Part shown: positions 35,934 to 45,720 of the stretch, in pieces
Layout of the letters: every line of letters begins with the position of its first letter
How positions within the stretch are numbered: the first letter of the stretch is position 1
DNA from: Candidatus Pelagibacter sp.
GTDB taxonomy: Bacteria > Pseudomonadota > Alphaproteobacteria > Pelagibacterales > Pelagibacteraceae
Direction: 5' to 3'
NCBI GenBank assembly: GCA_028221385.1
Contig: JAOIRP010000003.1
Span: forward strand, 1 to 52,145
DNA length: 52,145 nucleotides
Position numbers and translations under genes: made by a program
Notes under the pieces: generated by a model
Told to the model about the DNA's origin: nothing
Seen by the model: only the letters and a program-made list of their open reading frames with translations
Database searches by the model: none

Positions 35934-35966
35934 TTTATTATATAAAACAACTACAGGTAGATAAAA

Positions 35967-36590
35967 ATGCTTAAATATAAACTCAAACTAAAAGATGTAA
36001 AACTAGAGGATTTTAAAGTTTATTTATTTGCTTTATTCAAGGGAATTTTACCAAAGAAGAAAATCAAGAATATTGATGATCTTAAATCCTTTATTCAAAA
36101 AAAATCAGCATGGGTATCTCAAGTAACTTTATATAATTACTTGAAAACAAGAATGGGAACTAAATGGGTTCTACATTTTGACGATGAAAAATTTTTGGCA
36201 TCTATCAATCAGGCAAAATGGAATATTTATTCTGTAGCTCTTCAAGACTTAATTTTTTACAGTTTATCTTATTTAAGTGTTTTTTACGAATATAAAAAAA
36301 CAGATAACGCCTTAAACATTTATGAAGAAATATTAAATCAAGAACTTACAAATGGAATGCCCAAAGAAGTAGTCATTCGAGCCAAAAAAAAGTTTACAGA
36401 AAGACTAGATAAAATTAATTGGAATGACTATTATAAATCATGGCCCTTCAATGAAAGTGCTTTAACTTTATATGAATGGGCTCCTATCGCAGAAGAATTA
36501 AAGGCTCTAGATAGAAAAATAGTTTTAAATTCAATGATTTTAAAATGGGACAATATTAAAGACGAATTTTCTAAATTAATAAAAATCTAA
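35967..36590 (+). CDS. Conserved-looking protein of unknown function
   Basis: I do not recognise this 207-residue soluble protein. It has no signal peptide or membrane helix and appears mainly helical and rich in Trp and Tyr (for example [19 protein letters not shown] and [17 protein letters not shown]). It is transcribed divergently from the symporter and converges on acs with a 4-bp overlap, so it lies between two acetate-linked genes. A role in that metabolism is only a guess from position. Confidence 0.65.
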   Translation: MLKYKLKLKDVKLEDFKVYLFALFKGILPKKKIKNIDDLKSFIQKKSAWVSQVTLYNYLKTRMGTKWVLHFDDEKFLASINQAKWNIYSVALQDLIFYSLSYLSVFYEYKKTDNALNIYEEILNQELTNGMPKEVVIRAKKKFTERLDKINWNDYYKSWPFNESALTLYEWAPIAEELKALDRKIVLNSMILKWDNIKDEFSKLIKI

Positions 36591-38671
36591 ATATTTTTTC
36601 TATTATCAACTAAACTTTGAACAACACTTGGATCAGCTAAAGTCGTTGTATCCCCTAATTGATCGTGTTCATTAGCTGCAATTTTTCTTAAAATTCTTCT
36701 CATAATTTTTCCAGACCTTGTTTTAGGTAGTCCTGGAGAGAAGTGAATGATATCAGGTGTTGCTAATGGGCCTATTTGTTTTCTAACCCAAAGTTTTAAA
36801 TCTCTTTCAAGATCTAAGTCATCCTGTTCACCAGCGTTTAAAGTGACATAACAGTACAAGCCGTTTCCTTTAATATCATGTGGATAACCAACCACTGCTG
36901 CCTCAGCAACTTTTGGATGAGCAACAAATGCACTTTCTATTTCTGCTGTTCCTAAATTGTGTCCCGAAACTATAATTACATCGTCAACACGACCTGTAAT
37001 CCAATAGTAACCATCTTTATCTCTTCTTGCTCCATCCCCCGTAAAATATTTACCATCGAATTGTGAAAAATACGTATCAATAAATCTTTGGTGATCCCCA
37101 TAAACTGTTCTCATTTGCCCAGGCCATGACTGAGAAATACACAGTCTACCTTGTCCGGCACCTTTAATTTCTTTGCCATCTTGATCAAGAATAGATGGTT
37201 TAATTCCATAAAAAGGTTTTGTTGCAGAGCCTGGTTTTAAATCAATAGCACCAGTCTGTGGGCTGATTAAGATACCCCCTGTTTCTGTTTGCCACCAAGT
37301 ATCAACTATAGGACATTCTGAATTTCCAACTGTCTTAAAATACCACATCCAAGCCTCAGGGTTTATTGGCTCTCCAACAGTTCCTAATAATTTTAGTGAT
37401 TTTCTGGAAGTTTTTTTAACTGGTTCATCACCATCTCTCATTAATGCTCTAATTGCAGTGGGAGCAGTATAAAAAATATTAACTTTATATTTATCTATAA
37501 TTTGCCACCATCTAGAATTGTCAGGGTAAGTTGGGATACCTTCAAACATAATCGTTGTAGCTCCATTAGCGAGTGGACCATATATTATGTAACTATGTCC
37601 AGTCACCCATCCTATATCAGCTGTACACCAATAAATGTCTTTAGGTTTATAATTAAAAATATATTGATGAGTCATGGAAGCATAAACCATGTATCCACCT
37701 GTAGTATGTAAAACTCCCTTTGGCTTACCAGTTGAACCTGAGGTATAAAGAATAAACAGGGGATCTTCTGCGTTCATCTCTTCAGGGTCACATTTATTAG
37801 AGACATTTTTTATTAAATCGTTGAACCAAACATCTCTATCATTTACCCAATTTATAGGATTACCTGTTCTTTTAACAACTATACATTTTTTAACATTAGG
37901 GCATTTCAAAAGAGCCTCATCTGTAATATCTTTCAAAGGAATAGTTTTTCCTCCTCTAACACCTTCATCAGCGGTAATTATAAACTCAGACTCACAGTCA
38001 TTTATTCTTCCTGAGATAGAGTCTGCAGAAAAACCACCAAAAATAATAGAATGAATAGCTCCAATTCTTGCACAAGCCAACATTGTGATTGCCAATTCAG
38101 GGATCATTGTTAAATAAATTGTTACACGATCACCTTTTTTTATACCTAAACTTTTTAATCCATTTGCTGTTTTAGACACTTCATTATGCAATTGTTGGTA
38201 TGATATTTTTCTTGTATCTTTAGGATCATCCCCAACCCAAATTATTGCAGTTTTATCCTTTTTATCTTTTAGGTGTCTATCAATACAGTTGCTCGAAGCG
38301 TTTAAAGTACCATCTTCATACCATTTAATTTTTACATCAGTTTTACTATATTTAACATTTTTGATTTTTTTATATGGCTTGATCCAAGTAATTCTTTTTC
38401 CTTCTTTTTTCCAAAATTCATTATTATTTTTTATAGAGTCTGTATATTTTTTTTGATACTGAGATTTACTGGTTAAGGCATTTTTAACCCACTCTGGTCT
38501 TGTTTTAAAAATTAATTCTTTTTCAGAATTATTAGTATCTTTTTTTTTTATTTTAGGTTTTCTTGAAACTTTTTTTCTAGCCTTAGGTTTTTTTGAAACC
38601 CTTCTTTTAGCCTTAGGTTTTTTTGAAACCCTTCTTTTAGCCTTAGGTTTTTTTTTACTTTTTTTTTTCAT
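36587..38671 (-). CDS. acs: Acetyl-CoA synthetase with basic N-terminal repeat extension
   Basis: Acs activates acetate to acetyl-CoA through acetyl-AMP. Landmarks are the P-loop-like [48 protein letters not shown] and the C-terminal [11 protein letters not shown], whose Lys-655 is the residue normally inactivated by acetylation. The enzyme proper begins near residue 52. Before it lies a tail of about 45 residues that is almost all Lys, Arg, Pro, Ser and Val, with repeated [10 protein letters not shown] units encoded by a 30-bp tandem repeat. No internal ATG could start the protein without this tail. The symporter nearby probably supplies acetate. Confidence 0.96.
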   Translation of the reverse strand: MKKKSKKKPKAKRRVSKKPKAKRRVSKKPKARKKVSRKPKIKKKDTNNSEKELIFKTRPEWVKNALTSKSQYQKKYTDSIKNNNEFWKKEGKRITWIKPYKKIKNVKYSKTDVKIKWYEDGTLNASSNCIDRHLKDKKDKTAIIWVGDDPKDTRKISYQQLHNEVSKTANGLKSLGIKKGDRVTIYLTMIPELAITMLACARIGAIHSIIFGGFSADSISGRINDCESEFIITADEGVRGGKTIPLKDITDEALLKCPNVKKCIVVKRTGNPINWVNDRDVWFNDLIKNVSNKCDPEEMNAEDPLFILYTSGSTGKPKGVLHTTGGYMVYASMTHQYIFNYKPKDIYWCTADIGWVTGHSYIIYGPLANGATTIMFEGIPTYPDNSRWWQIIDKYKVNIFYTAPTAIRALMRDGDEPVKKTSRKSLKLLGTVGEPINPEAWMWYFKTVGNSECPIVDTWWQTETGGILISPQTGAIDLKPGSATKPFYGIKPSILDQDGKEIKGAGQGRLCISQSWPGQMRTVYGDHQRFIDTYFSQFDGKYFTGDGARRDKDGYYWITGRVDDVIIVSGHNLGTAEIESAFVAHPKVAEAAVVGYPHDIKGNGLYCYVTLNAGEQDDLDLERDLKLWVRKQIGPLATPDIIHFSPGLPKTRSGKIMRRILRKIAANEHDQLGDTTTLADPSVVQSLVDNRKNI
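38551..38654. repeat. 30-bp in-frame tandem repeat at the 5' end of acs
   Basis: Two identical 30-bp units are at 38581-38610 and 38611-38640, with a diverged unit at 38551-38580 and a 14-bp partial unit at 38641-38654. Each unit encodes ten residues of the [10 protein letters not shown] type on the minus strand. Perfect identity of the two central units points to recent duplication. Confidence 0.92.
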
Positions 38672-38679
38672 TAAGATTA

Positions 38680-39093
38680 TTAAATATTACTCATCTTATT
38701 TATAATTTTCCAGCTTTTAGAGTCTATAGGCATAACCGAGAGCCTACTTTGCTTAATGAGTGATAAATGGCTTAAAGCCTTATTCTTTTTAATATCTTCA
38801 AGTGTTACACTTTTCGCTAGTTTTTTCCTAAACCTAACTTGAACAGCAACAAATCGTCCACTCTTATCTGTTTTATCTAAAAATGATTCTTTGATGACTT
38901 CAATAATCCCAACAATTTCCTTGCCTATATTTGAATGATAAAAAAAACATAGATCTCCTTTTTTCATTTCTTTTAAATTTTTAGCTGCTTGATAGTTTCT
39001 AACTCCATCCCAAGGCGCCCCTTTGAGCCCAGCTTTTTCTTGTTGTTCGATTGACCAAACATCAGGTTCAGATTTCATTAACCAATATTGCAT
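38680..39093 (-). CDS. EVE domain protein
   Basis: The 137-residue protein is a single EVE domain, a PUA-like fold thought to bind modified bases or [35 protein letters not shown] and [12 protein letters not shown] are the family blocks in order. The start overlaps the tsaD stop by one base, giving the tsaD-EVE pair often seen in alphaproteobacteria together with a YciI gene, which is missing here. Confidence 0.93.
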   Translation of the reverse strand: MQYWLMKSEPDVWSIEQQEKAGLKGAPWDGVRNYQAAKNLKEMKKGDLCFFYHSNIGKEIVGIIEVIKESFLDKTDKSGRFVAVQVRFRKKLAKSVTLEDIKKNKALSHLSLIKQSRLSVMPIDSKSWKIINKMSNI

Positions 39094-40166
39094 TATAATT
39101 TTACTCCTGCTCCTTTTAAAAAGACTGCATCTTCATCTAAAGCCCATCTTGGTCTCGCAGGGTGATCTAAATCACTAAATTTTTTTAATTTAAATTTTTC
39201 TAATCCAACCATTGCTATCATTGCAGCATTGTCCCCACATAAATTTATTGGAGGAAAAATTGCTTCAAATTTTTCTTCTGCACACAAATTTTCCAATACT
39301 GTTCTTATATTTTTATTGGCCGCAACTCCACCAGCAACTACAAGTGTATTTTTTTCAGTATTATTGATTTTTTTAAATTCTTCAAAGGCAATTTTACTTT
39401 TTTTATACAATATTTCTTCAATAGTTTTTTGAAATGATGCTGCCAAGTCATATTTTTCTTGTTCTGTTTTAATTTGCTTAGATATTTTTAAAACAGCTGT
39501 TTTTAAACCTGCAAAAGATAGATTGCATCCCCCCTTATGAAAAATAGGTTTAGGTAGTTCATATTTTTTTGGATTACCTTTGCTCGCATAAATTTCAATT
39601 TGAGGACCTCCAGGAAATTCTATTCCAATTAATTTTGCTGTTTTATCAAAAGCTTCACCTACAGCATCATCAATAGTTGTGCCTAATCTTTTATAATTGC
39701 CTAAGTCTTTGACACTTAAAAATTGAGTATGTCCCCCAGATATTAAAAGTAAAAGATAAGGATAATTTAGATTTGAATTTAATTTTGGACTTAAGGCATG
39801 ACCCTCAAGATGATTAACAGCAATAAAGGGTTTATCAAGTGATGAAGCCATGGCTTTACCAAAACTTAGTCCAACAGACAAACAAACGATAAGCCCCGGA
39901 CCAGCTGTCGATGCTATTGCATCTATATCTTCAATTTTTACTCCACTTTCATCGATTGCTTTTTTTGTAATCAGATCTATTTTTTCTAAATGTGATCTTG
40001 CTGCCAACTCAGGAACCACTCCACCAAATTCTTTATGTACATCAACTTGACTTGAAACAATATTAGATAAAATTTGTGGTAAACCCTGGGCATTTTCAGT
40101 TATAATTGAAGCAGCCGTCTCATCACAGCTTGATTCAATTCCTAAAATTATAGGTTTTTTATTCAT
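39093..40166 (-). CDS. tsaD: tRNA N6-threonylcarbamoyladenosine synthesis protein TsaD
   Basis: TsaD transfers the threonylcarbamoyl group to A37 of tRNAs decoding ANN codons. ILGIESSCDETAAS begins the ASKHA fold. Metal-binding His-119 and His-123 are in NHLEGH. LLLISGGHTQFL, GEAFDKTAKLIG and GGVAANKNIR are all present, and CGDNAAMIA is near the C-terminus. Length is 357 residues. It diverges from hemC across 59 bp. Confidence 0.97.
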   Translation of the reverse strand: MNKKPIILGIESSCDETAASIITENAQGLPQILSNIVSSQVDVHKEFGGVVPELAARSHLEKIDLITKKAIDESGVKIEDIDAIASTAGPGLIVCLSVGLSFGKAMASSLDKPFIAVNHLEGHALSPKLNSNLNYPYLLLLISGGHTQFLSVKDLGNYKRLGTTIDDAVGEAFDKTAKLIGIEFPGGPQIEIYASKGNPKKYELPKPIFHKGGCNLSFAGLKTAVLKISKQIKTEQEKYDLAASFQKTIEEILYKKSKIAFEEFKKINNTEKNTLVVAGGVAANKNIRTVLENLCAEEKFEAIFPPINLCGDNAAMIAMVGLEKFKLKKFSDLDHPARPRWALDEDAVFLKGAGVKL

Positions 40167-40225
40167 TAAATTAGTTTTTATTAATAATACAATCTCAATA
40201 TAAGTACTAATTATAAAGTAATAAA

Positions 40226-41140
40226 ATGAGAAATAAAAAAATTATTATTGGATCAAGGGGAAGTAAATTAGCACTTATTTATGCTAACAGAGCTAAAGAA
40301 CTCATAACAAAAAATGAAAAAACAGAAAATGTTGAGATCAAAAGCATCACAACAAAAGGTGACACAATAAAAGATGTTAGAGTGTCAGAGCATGGTGGTA
40401 AGGGATTATTTTGTAAAACAATTGAACAAGAATTATTAGAAAAAAAAATAGATATTGCCGTTCACGCATTAAAAGATATGCCAGCAGAAGAAACTAAAGG
40501 ATTACTTACCAATTGCTTCTTAGAAAGAAACAACCCAAGAGAAATTTTAATTAGCAAAAATAATAAAAATTTAAAAAATTTAGAACCAGGATCAATTATT
40601 GGAACATCATCATTTAGAAGAGAATTTCAAATACAAAGAATAAGACAAGATCTTAAATGTAAACTGATAAGAGGAAATGTAGATACAAGAATCAAAAAAC
40701 TTAAAGATGGTTTATATGATGCCATTATATTATCTTGTGCAGGAATTGACTCTTTAGGATTAACGGAAAAAATATCCCAAACTTTTTCAACTTCAGAAAT
40801 AATCCCAAGTGCCGGACAAGGAGTTGTGGCATTGCAATGTAGAGATGGGGATGAAGTAATAATCGAATTATTAAAAAAAATAAACCATATACAAACTCAA
40901 AATTGTGTCACTGCAGAAAGAAATGTTTTGAAAGTTTTAGAAGGCGATTGTGAAACTGCAGTCGGAGTTTTTGCTGATATTGATAAAGATAAAATAAATC
41001 TCGAGGTAGAACTTTTTTCCTTAGATGGCAGAGAAAGATTTTATCTAGAATCATCTAAAGAAATTAGTAGAGCAAAAGAATTAGGCATTGAAGCAGGAAA
41101 TAAATTAAAAAAGGATTCTAATAATTGTTATAAAAAATAA
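40226..41140 (+). CDS. hemC: Hydroxymethylbilane synthase (porphobilinogen deaminase)
   Basis: HemC polymerises four porphobilinogens into hydroxymethylbilane. The N-terminal IIIGSRGSKLAL, the catalytic HALKDMPAE with its Asp, GTSSFRREFQI and RGNVDTRI are intact. Cys-242 in EGDCETAVG carries the dipyrromethane cofactor. Length is 304 residues. It is followed two bases later by hemD, and together with hemE-H-J near the origin covers much of heme synthesis. Confidence 0.98.
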   Translation: MRNKKIIIGSRGSKLALIYANRAKELITKNEKTENVEIKSITTKGDTIKDVRVSEHGGKGLFCKTIEQELLEKKIDIAVHALKDMPAEETKGLLTNCFLERNNPREILISKNNKNLKNLEPGSIIGTSSFRREFQIQRIRQDLKCKLIRGNVDTRIKKLKDGLYDAIILSCAGIDSLGLTEKISQTFSTSEIIPSAGQGVVALQCRDGDEVIIELLKKINHIQTQNCVTAERNVLKVLEGDCETAVGVFADIDKDKINLEVELFSLDGRERFYLESSKEISRAKELGIEAGNKLKKDSNNCYKK

Positions 41141-41141
41141 T

Positions 41142-41840
41142 ATGCATATTCTTTTTACTAGACCATTAGCTGATAGTCATGATCTGATTCTAAAGTTTCA
41201 GTCACTAGGTCACAATGTTTCTCATTTACCGTTAATAGAAATTGAAGGTATAAAAATTAATCATGTAAATTTTACAGACTTCAAAGGAATAATCTTTACA
41301 AGCTCAAATGCAATTAAATATCTTGATACTAAAATAATTGATAAAAAAATTTATTGTTTTTGTGTAGGAACATCTACAGAAAAAAAAGCAAGAGCAGTTG
41401 GTTTTCAAAATGTTTTTGCTGCTGAAGGAAATGTTGATAATTTGAAAGAATTGATTTTACAAAATTTTGACATGTCGAAGGGAAAGTTACTTTATGTTAG
41501 TGGAGAAATAATTTCCACCAATCTTGATGAAAAGTTAATTTCTAAAGGATATAATGTAGAAAGAGTCATCAATTACAAAGCAAACCCAATAATAAAATAT
41601 GATGAAAATTTTATAGAAAATTTAAAATCTAAGATGCCAGAAATTGTCTATATTTATTCTCAAAATAGTGCGATTAACTTTTTAAAGGTTATTAAAAACT
41701 ACCAGCTAGAAACCCTGTGGATGAATACCAATTTGATGTGTATTGGTGAAAAAGCCTCTTCAATTTTAAATGAAATCAAGTGGAAAAAAATCTTTCTTTT
41801 TAACCCTGGAGAAGAAGAATTTTTGCTGTATAAAATTTAA
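41142..41840 (+). CDS. hemD: Uroporphyrinogen-III synthase
   Basis: HemD cyclises hydroxymethylbilane with inversion of ring D. The family is poorly conserved. Support comes from ILFTRPLADSHDL at the start, GIIFTSSNAIKYL, the Y/V-x-S-G-E block LLYVSGEIISTN with the following VERVINYKANP, and the C-terminal MCIGEKASSIL. The position directly after hemC is decisive. Length is 232 residues. Confidence 0.92.
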   Translation: MHILFTRPLADSHDLILKFQSLGHNVSHLPLIEIEGIKINHVNFTDFKGIIFTSSNAIKYLDTKIIDKKIYCFCVGTSTEKKARAVGFQNVFAAEGNVDNLKELILQNFDMSKGKLLYVSGEIISTNLDEKLISKGYNVERVINYKANPIIKYDENFIENLKSKMPEIVYIYSQNSAINFLKVIKNYQLETLWMNTNLMCIGEKASSILNEIKWKKIFLFNPGEEEFLLYKI

Positions 41841-41842
41841 TC

Positions 41843-42928
41843 ATGGAAGTATTAAATAATTTTTCTGAAATATTTTTATCAGTTTGGAATAAAGGAATTC
41901 TAGGCGTTGATATTTTTCAAATATTAATTGGAATCGGTATTTTTTTAATCTTTTTAGTTTTCAGAGGTATCATCAGTAAATTGATCATTAAAAAATTAGA
42001 AATAATATCTAAAAGAACAACTAATAAGTTAGACGATACATTTGTTGAAGCTTTGGTTGGGCCAGCAAGATTTTTGCCAATAGTTTTAGGTTTTTTTATC
42101 GCAAGTTACTATATGACTTTTTCCGATGATGGTAGAGAAGTTGTTGATACAATTAATAGAACACTAATTACTATTTTAATTTTTTGGGTTATTCACCAAA
42201 TTATAGAACCCATTTCATATATCTTAAGTGGTTTAGATAAATTATTAACAAGAGAATTAATTGGTTGGATAATTAAGTCATTAAAAGTTTTAATTTTTAT
42301 TTTAGGTTTGGCTGCTGTGTTAGAACTATGGGGTATTAAAATTGGACCCATTATCGCCGGATTAGGTTTATTTGGTGTAGCAGTTGCTTTAGGTGCACAA
42401 GATTTATTTAAAAATTTAATTTCAGGTATTTTAGTTTTAGTAGAAAAAAGATTTAAAATAGGTGACTGGATATTAGTAGATGGAATTATCGAAGGCATTG
42501 TTGAAAAAATTGGATTTAGATCAACTACAATCCGTAAATTTGATAAATCACTAGCTATAATTCCTAATTTTCAATTTGCTGAAAACGCAGTAGTGAATGT
42601 TAGCGAAACATCAAACTGGTTAATTAGCTGGATAATAACACTACAATATGACACCACTGTTGACCAATTAAAGACTATAAGAGATCAGATTGAAAATCAT
42701 ATTAATAAAGAAGAAGACTTTAACACAAGTATTGGAGTTGCAGTAAGAATTGATAAGTTTTCTGATAGTTCAATAGATATGTATGTTCGTTGTTTTACAA
42801 AAACTGATAGTTGGAACGAATGGCTAGCAGTTAAAGAAAGACTTGCAATTGAAATAAAACAAATAGTTGAAAAAAATAATGCATCTTTTGCATTCCCAAG
42901 CCAGTCAATTTATATAGAAAAAAAATGA
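41843..42928 (+). CDS. MscS-family mechanosensitive channel
   Basis: This small-conductance mechanosensitive channel homologue has four to five N-terminal membrane helices. A pore helix is rich in Gly and Ala (IIAGLGLFGVAVALGAQDL). The MscS beta domain follows, with FKNLISGILVLVEKRFKIGDW and VEKIGFRSTTIRKFDKSLAIIPN, and a C-terminal alpha/beta domain. Length is 361 residues. It likely protects against osmotic downshock. It starts 2 bp after hemD and overlaps yggT by 4 bp, so it sits in a hemC-hemD-mscS-yggT-folD string. Confidence 0.95.
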   Translation: MEVLNNFSEIFLSVWNKGILGVDIFQILIGIGIFLIFLVFRGIISKLIIKKLEIISKRTTNKLDDTFVEALVGPARFLPIVLGFFIASYYMTFSDDGREVVDTINRTLITILIFWVIHQIIEPISYILSGLDKLLTRELIGWIIKSLKVLIFILGLAAVLELWGIKIGPIIAGLGLFGVAVALGAQDLFKNLISGILVLVEKRFKIGDWILVDGIIEGIVEKIGFRSTTIRKFDKSLAIIPNFQFAENAVVNVSETSNWLISWIITLQYDTTVDQLKTIRDQIENHINKEEDFNTSIGVAVRIDKFSDSSIDMYVRCFTKTDSWNEWLAVKERLAIEIKQIVEKNNASFAFPSQSIYIEKK

Positions 42929-43215
42929 TAGCTATTTTTTACTTAGTTCTTCAGGTATTAAAACTTTATTCCTATGTAGTTATAGCTAATGTTATCATCA
43001 GTTGGTTAATTGCATTTAATATTTTAAACACACAAAATAGATTTGTTTATTCTATTTTAGAATTGACTTATAAATTAACAGACCCAATATTAAATAAAAT
43101 TAGAGGTTTTCTTCCAAATTTAGGTTCACTAGATATATCGCCAATAGTATTACTCTTGTTGATTTGGTTTATAGAAATGTGTATGAAGCTCTACATCGCA
43201 CCAATGATTTTTTAA
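42925..43215 (+). CDS. YggT family membrane protein
   Basis: The 96-residue protein has two membrane helices and the family features SWLIAFNILNTQNR, LTDPILNKIRGFLPNLGSLD and the D-x-SP motif followed by a hydrophobic helix. YggT proteins are of uncertain function; an osmotic-stress link has been proposed for relatives, which fits the adjacent MscS channel. Start is coupled to mscS by ATGA. Confidence 0.92.
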   Translation: MIAIFYLVLQVLKLYSYVVIANVIISWLIAFNILNTQNRFVYSILELTYKLTDPILNKIRGFLPNLGSLDISPIVLLLLIWFIEMCMKLYIAPMIF

Positions 43216-43225
43216 AGAAAATAAA

Positions 43226-44071
43226 ATGATTTTAATAGACGGAAAAAAAATAGCAGCAGAACTAAGAGAAGAGTTAAAGAAAGAAGTTTCTGAGCTAAAA
43301 ACTAAATATAATAAAATTCCTGGTTTAACAGTAATTTTAATTGGCGATATGGCTCCTAGTCAAATCTATGTTCGGAACAAAGAAAAATCAGCAAATGAAG
43401 TAGGCTTAAAATCAGAAGTTGTTAAATATCCAGAAGCTGTTGAAGAAAAAACAATATTAGATAAAATTGTAGAATTAAATAACGACGATACTGTGTCTGG
43501 GATTTTAGTTCAATTACCATTACCAAAGCACATTGATAAACAAAAAGTTATTGAAACTATTATACCGTCAAAGGACGTAGATGGATTTCACCCAATGAAT
43601 GTTGGAAACCTTTCATCTGGCTATGAAAGTTCAGTTCCTTGCACTCCTCTTGGGTGCTATTTAATGATAAAAAAGATTGAACCAAACTTAAATGGAAAAA
43701 AGGCAGTTATGGTTGGCAGATCAAATTTAAATGGTAAGCCAATGGCACAATTACTTTTAAAAGATAATTGCACAGTAACTATTACTCATTCAAAAACTAA
43801 AGATTTAAAAGCAGAATGTTTAGAAGCTGATATTATAGTGGCCGCAGTAGGTATTCCAGAACTTGTAAAAGCAGATTGGGTTAAAAAAGATGCAATCGTG
43901 ATAGATGTTGGTATCAATAAAACTGATAAAGGAATTGTAGGCGACGTTGCATTTGAGGAAGTTTCGAAAGTTGCAAAAGCTTTAACTCCTGTTCCTGGTG
44001 GAGTTGGGCCAATGACGATCGCCTGCCTATTAAAAAATACTATAGAGTGTTTTAAAAGATCTCAAAAATAG
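43226..44071 (+). CDS. folD: Bifunctional methylenetetrahydrofolate dehydrogenase/cyclohydrolase
   Basis: FolD interconverts 5,10-methylene-THF, 5,10-methenyl-THF and 10-formyl-THF. Catalytic region YVRNKEKSANEVG contains the Tyr and Lys. GILVQLPLPKHID, DVDGFHPMNVG and VMVGRSNLNGKPMAQLL (NADP site) are intact, and the protein ends with TPVPGGVGPMT. Length is 281 residues. 10-formyl-THF made here is used by PurH, also in this window. Confidence 0.98.
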   Translation: MILIDGKKIAAELREELKKEVSELKTKYNKIPGLTVILIGDMAPSQIYVRNKEKSANEVGLKSEVVKYPEAVEEKTILDKIVELNNDDTVSGILVQLPLPKHIDKQKVIETIIPSKDVDGFHPMNVGNLSSGYESSVPCTPLGCYLMIKKIEPNLNGKKAVMVGRSNLNGKPMAQLLLKDNCTVTITHSKTKDLKAECLEADIIVAAVGIPELVKADWVKKDAIVIDVGINKTDKGIVGDVAFEEVSKVAKALTPVPGGVGPMTIACLLKNTIECFKRSQK

Positions 44072-44160
44072 ACATTTTTAACTCACAAATAGCAATAATT
44101 GTAAGCACTAAGTTTTTTTGTCTCATAATTATATATTTTAAAACAAATTTTTTTTTAATA

Positions 44161-44373
44161 ATGTTTCTTATGAAAAAACCACCGTACCCTTATAGAATAG
44201 CAATAATATTTCTTATGCTAACGGTAATGCCAATAGGTGCAACTCAATTAGGTTGGTATTTTTATGATAAACAAACAGGTTTTGATTTTGGCATGATAGT
44301 TGGTGTTTCTACCGTTATTTATGCAGCATGGCTAATGTATGAAAAAGGATGGAGAGAAGAAGATGAAGATTAG
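44161..44373 (+). CDS. Small two-helix membrane protein of unknown function
   Basis: The 70-residue protein has two hydrophobic segments (about residues 13-30 and 44-58) and an acidic C-terminus EEDED. An internal ATG three codons in (44170) is an alternative start giving MKKPPYPYR. I do not recognise the family. The 89-bp gap before it is AT-rich with no recognised signal. It precedes another tiny membrane protein by 24 bp. Confidence 0.6.
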   Translation: MFLMKKPPYPYRIAIIFLMLTVMPIGATQLGWYFYDKQTGFDFGMIVGVSTVIYAAWLMYEKGWREEDED

Positions 44374-44397
44374 CAGAAATCAATATATAAAAGAATT

Positions 44398-44658
44398 ATG
44401 GAAAAAATAATATTTTTATCTTTAGCAATACCTATTTTAGGATTTGTTTTCTATTTAGGTGGAGCTGCAATAATGAGTGGCTTTAAAGCCAAAGCTGATA
44501 ATAGATCTAAAGAAACAACTGAGTATGAAACAGAGGATATATTATTCAATAACGAGCAATTAAGTGATGAACTTAAAAAGCTAAATGATTTGTTTCAAAG
44601 TGGAGTATTAACGCAAGATGAGTTTGAAAAAGCAAAAAAAAAAATTTTGGACAATTAG
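44398..44658 (+). CDS. SHOCT domain small membrane protein
   Basis: The 86-residue protein has one N-terminal membrane helix (about residues 4-27) followed by a linker and a C-terminal SHOCT motif. The motif is DELKKLNDLFQSGVLTQDEF with EKAKKKIL, matching the 'L.kL.~L...G.iT~eEF~~~K~kLL' pattern. SHOCT modules are found at the ends of many unrelated proteins and may mediate oligomerisation. Its stop overlaps the convergent sugar-dehydrogenase gene by 4 bp. Confidence 0.8.
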   Translation: MEKIIFLSLAIPILGFVFYLGGAAIMSGFKAKADNRSKETTEYETEDILFNNEQLSDELKKLNDLFQSGVLTQDEFEKAKKKILDN

Positions 44659-45719
44659 TTTTTTTCCATTAACCAAAAATAATTTTCTGCTAAAAAGTAT
44701 ATTTTTCCATTAATGGGATGTATTTGTATATCTCTAATTCTTCCAATTTTATCATTAAAAATTATCTCCTCTTTAACATCTGATAAATCATTAAAAATTA
44801 ATTTTCTTAAAGATTTATCTTTAAGTGAAGTGATTAATGCATGACCATTCCATTCTTCAAATTCCCTACCTTTGTAAATTGTAATTGCGCTAGTAGCGAT
44901 TGATGGCACCCAATATTGAATAGCTTTGGTAAAGCCAGGCTCCCATTTAGGACCAATTTTAGTTCCTGAATAATTTGTTCCTCCCCATCCTAATATTTTC
45001 CAACCATAATTTTCTCCTTTTTTAGCTTCTCCAAACCAGTCACCACCTCTTGCACCATGATTGCTTAAATAAATTTTTTGGTCATAAGGAGATAATGTTA
45101 AACCTTGGGGGTTTCTAATTCCAATTTGATAAATCTCAGGTAACCAATCTGATTTCCCACTGAACTTGGGGTTATCTTTTGGAATACTACCATCAGTATG
45201 AATTCTAATAATGCTACCAGGATGTTTTGTAGGATCTTGAGCAATCATACCCTGACCTCTTTCACCAGCTGAAGCAAAAAGATAATTACCTTTAATAGCT
45301 AATCTTGAGCCAAAATGATAACCAGAATCTATTGGGGGATTTGCTTGAAAAATATTTTTAAAATTTAATTCTTGTTTATTTAGTTGTGCTTTAGCAATGG
45401 ATGTACTTGTTTTTGAGTCTCCCCTATTTTCTGAATAAGAAATCCATAATGTATCATCTTGATAAATAATATCTAATAATCCACCTTGGCCATCCTCTAA
45501 AAAATTAAGATTATGCTTAATATCTGTAACCTCTTTTGAAACAATATTAATTATTTTAATTTTTCCACTTTTTTCAGTAATAATGATTTCATTATTATTA
45601 ATAAATGAAGATCCCCAAGGTTCATCTAATTTTATTATTTTAGTGAATATGTAATTGTCTGAATAGCTTTTTGAAGCAAATAAAAGAAAAAAAATTATTA
45701 ATAAAAAATATTTTTTCAA
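44655..45719 (-). CDS. PQQ-dependent aldose sugar dehydrogenase-like protein (YliI type)
   Basis: The six-bladed beta-propeller of the glucose/sorbosone dehydrogenase family is evident from GERGQGMIAQDPTKHPGSII, GIRNPQGLTLSP, SNHGARGGDWFGE and the C-terminal RIRDIQIHPINGKIYFL. E. coli YliI oxidises aldoses in the periplasm with PQQ. The start is best placed at TTG 45719, two bases after the SDR stop; it gives a clean signal peptide KKYFLLIIFFLLFASKSYS. A frame from ATG 45749 would add ten residues before the signal and overlap the SDR gene. No PQQ-synthesis gene is in the window. Confidence 0.87.
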   Translation of the reverse strand: MKKYFLLIIFFLLFASKSYSDNYIFTKIIKLDEPWGSSFINNNEIIITEKSGKIKIINIVSKEVTDIKHNLNFLEDGQGGLLDIIYQDDTLWISYSENRGDSKTSTSIAKAQLNKQELNFKNIFQANPPIDSGYHFGSRLAIKGNYLFASAGERGQGMIAQDPTKHPGSIIRIHTDGSIPKDNPKFSGKSDWLPEIYQIGIRNPQGLTLSPYDQKIYLSNHGARGGDWFGEAKKGENYGWKILGWGGTNYSGTKIGPKWEPGFTKAIQYWVPSIATSAITIYKGREFEEWNGHALITSLKDKSLRKLIFNDLSDVKEEIIFNDKIGRIRDIQIHPINGKIYFLAENYFWLMEKN

Positions 45720-45720
45720 C

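Noticed and set aside
36879..36887. Perfect DnaA box (TTATCCACA on the minus strand) inside acs
   Set aside because: A single copy in the middle of a coding region, far from other origin features; a 9-mer match in AT-rich DNA of this length is expected by chance.
44072..44160. Possible riboswitch or small RNA between folD and the 70-residue membrane protein
   Set aside because: The gap is short and AT-rich, with no stable stem or known consensus visible by eye.
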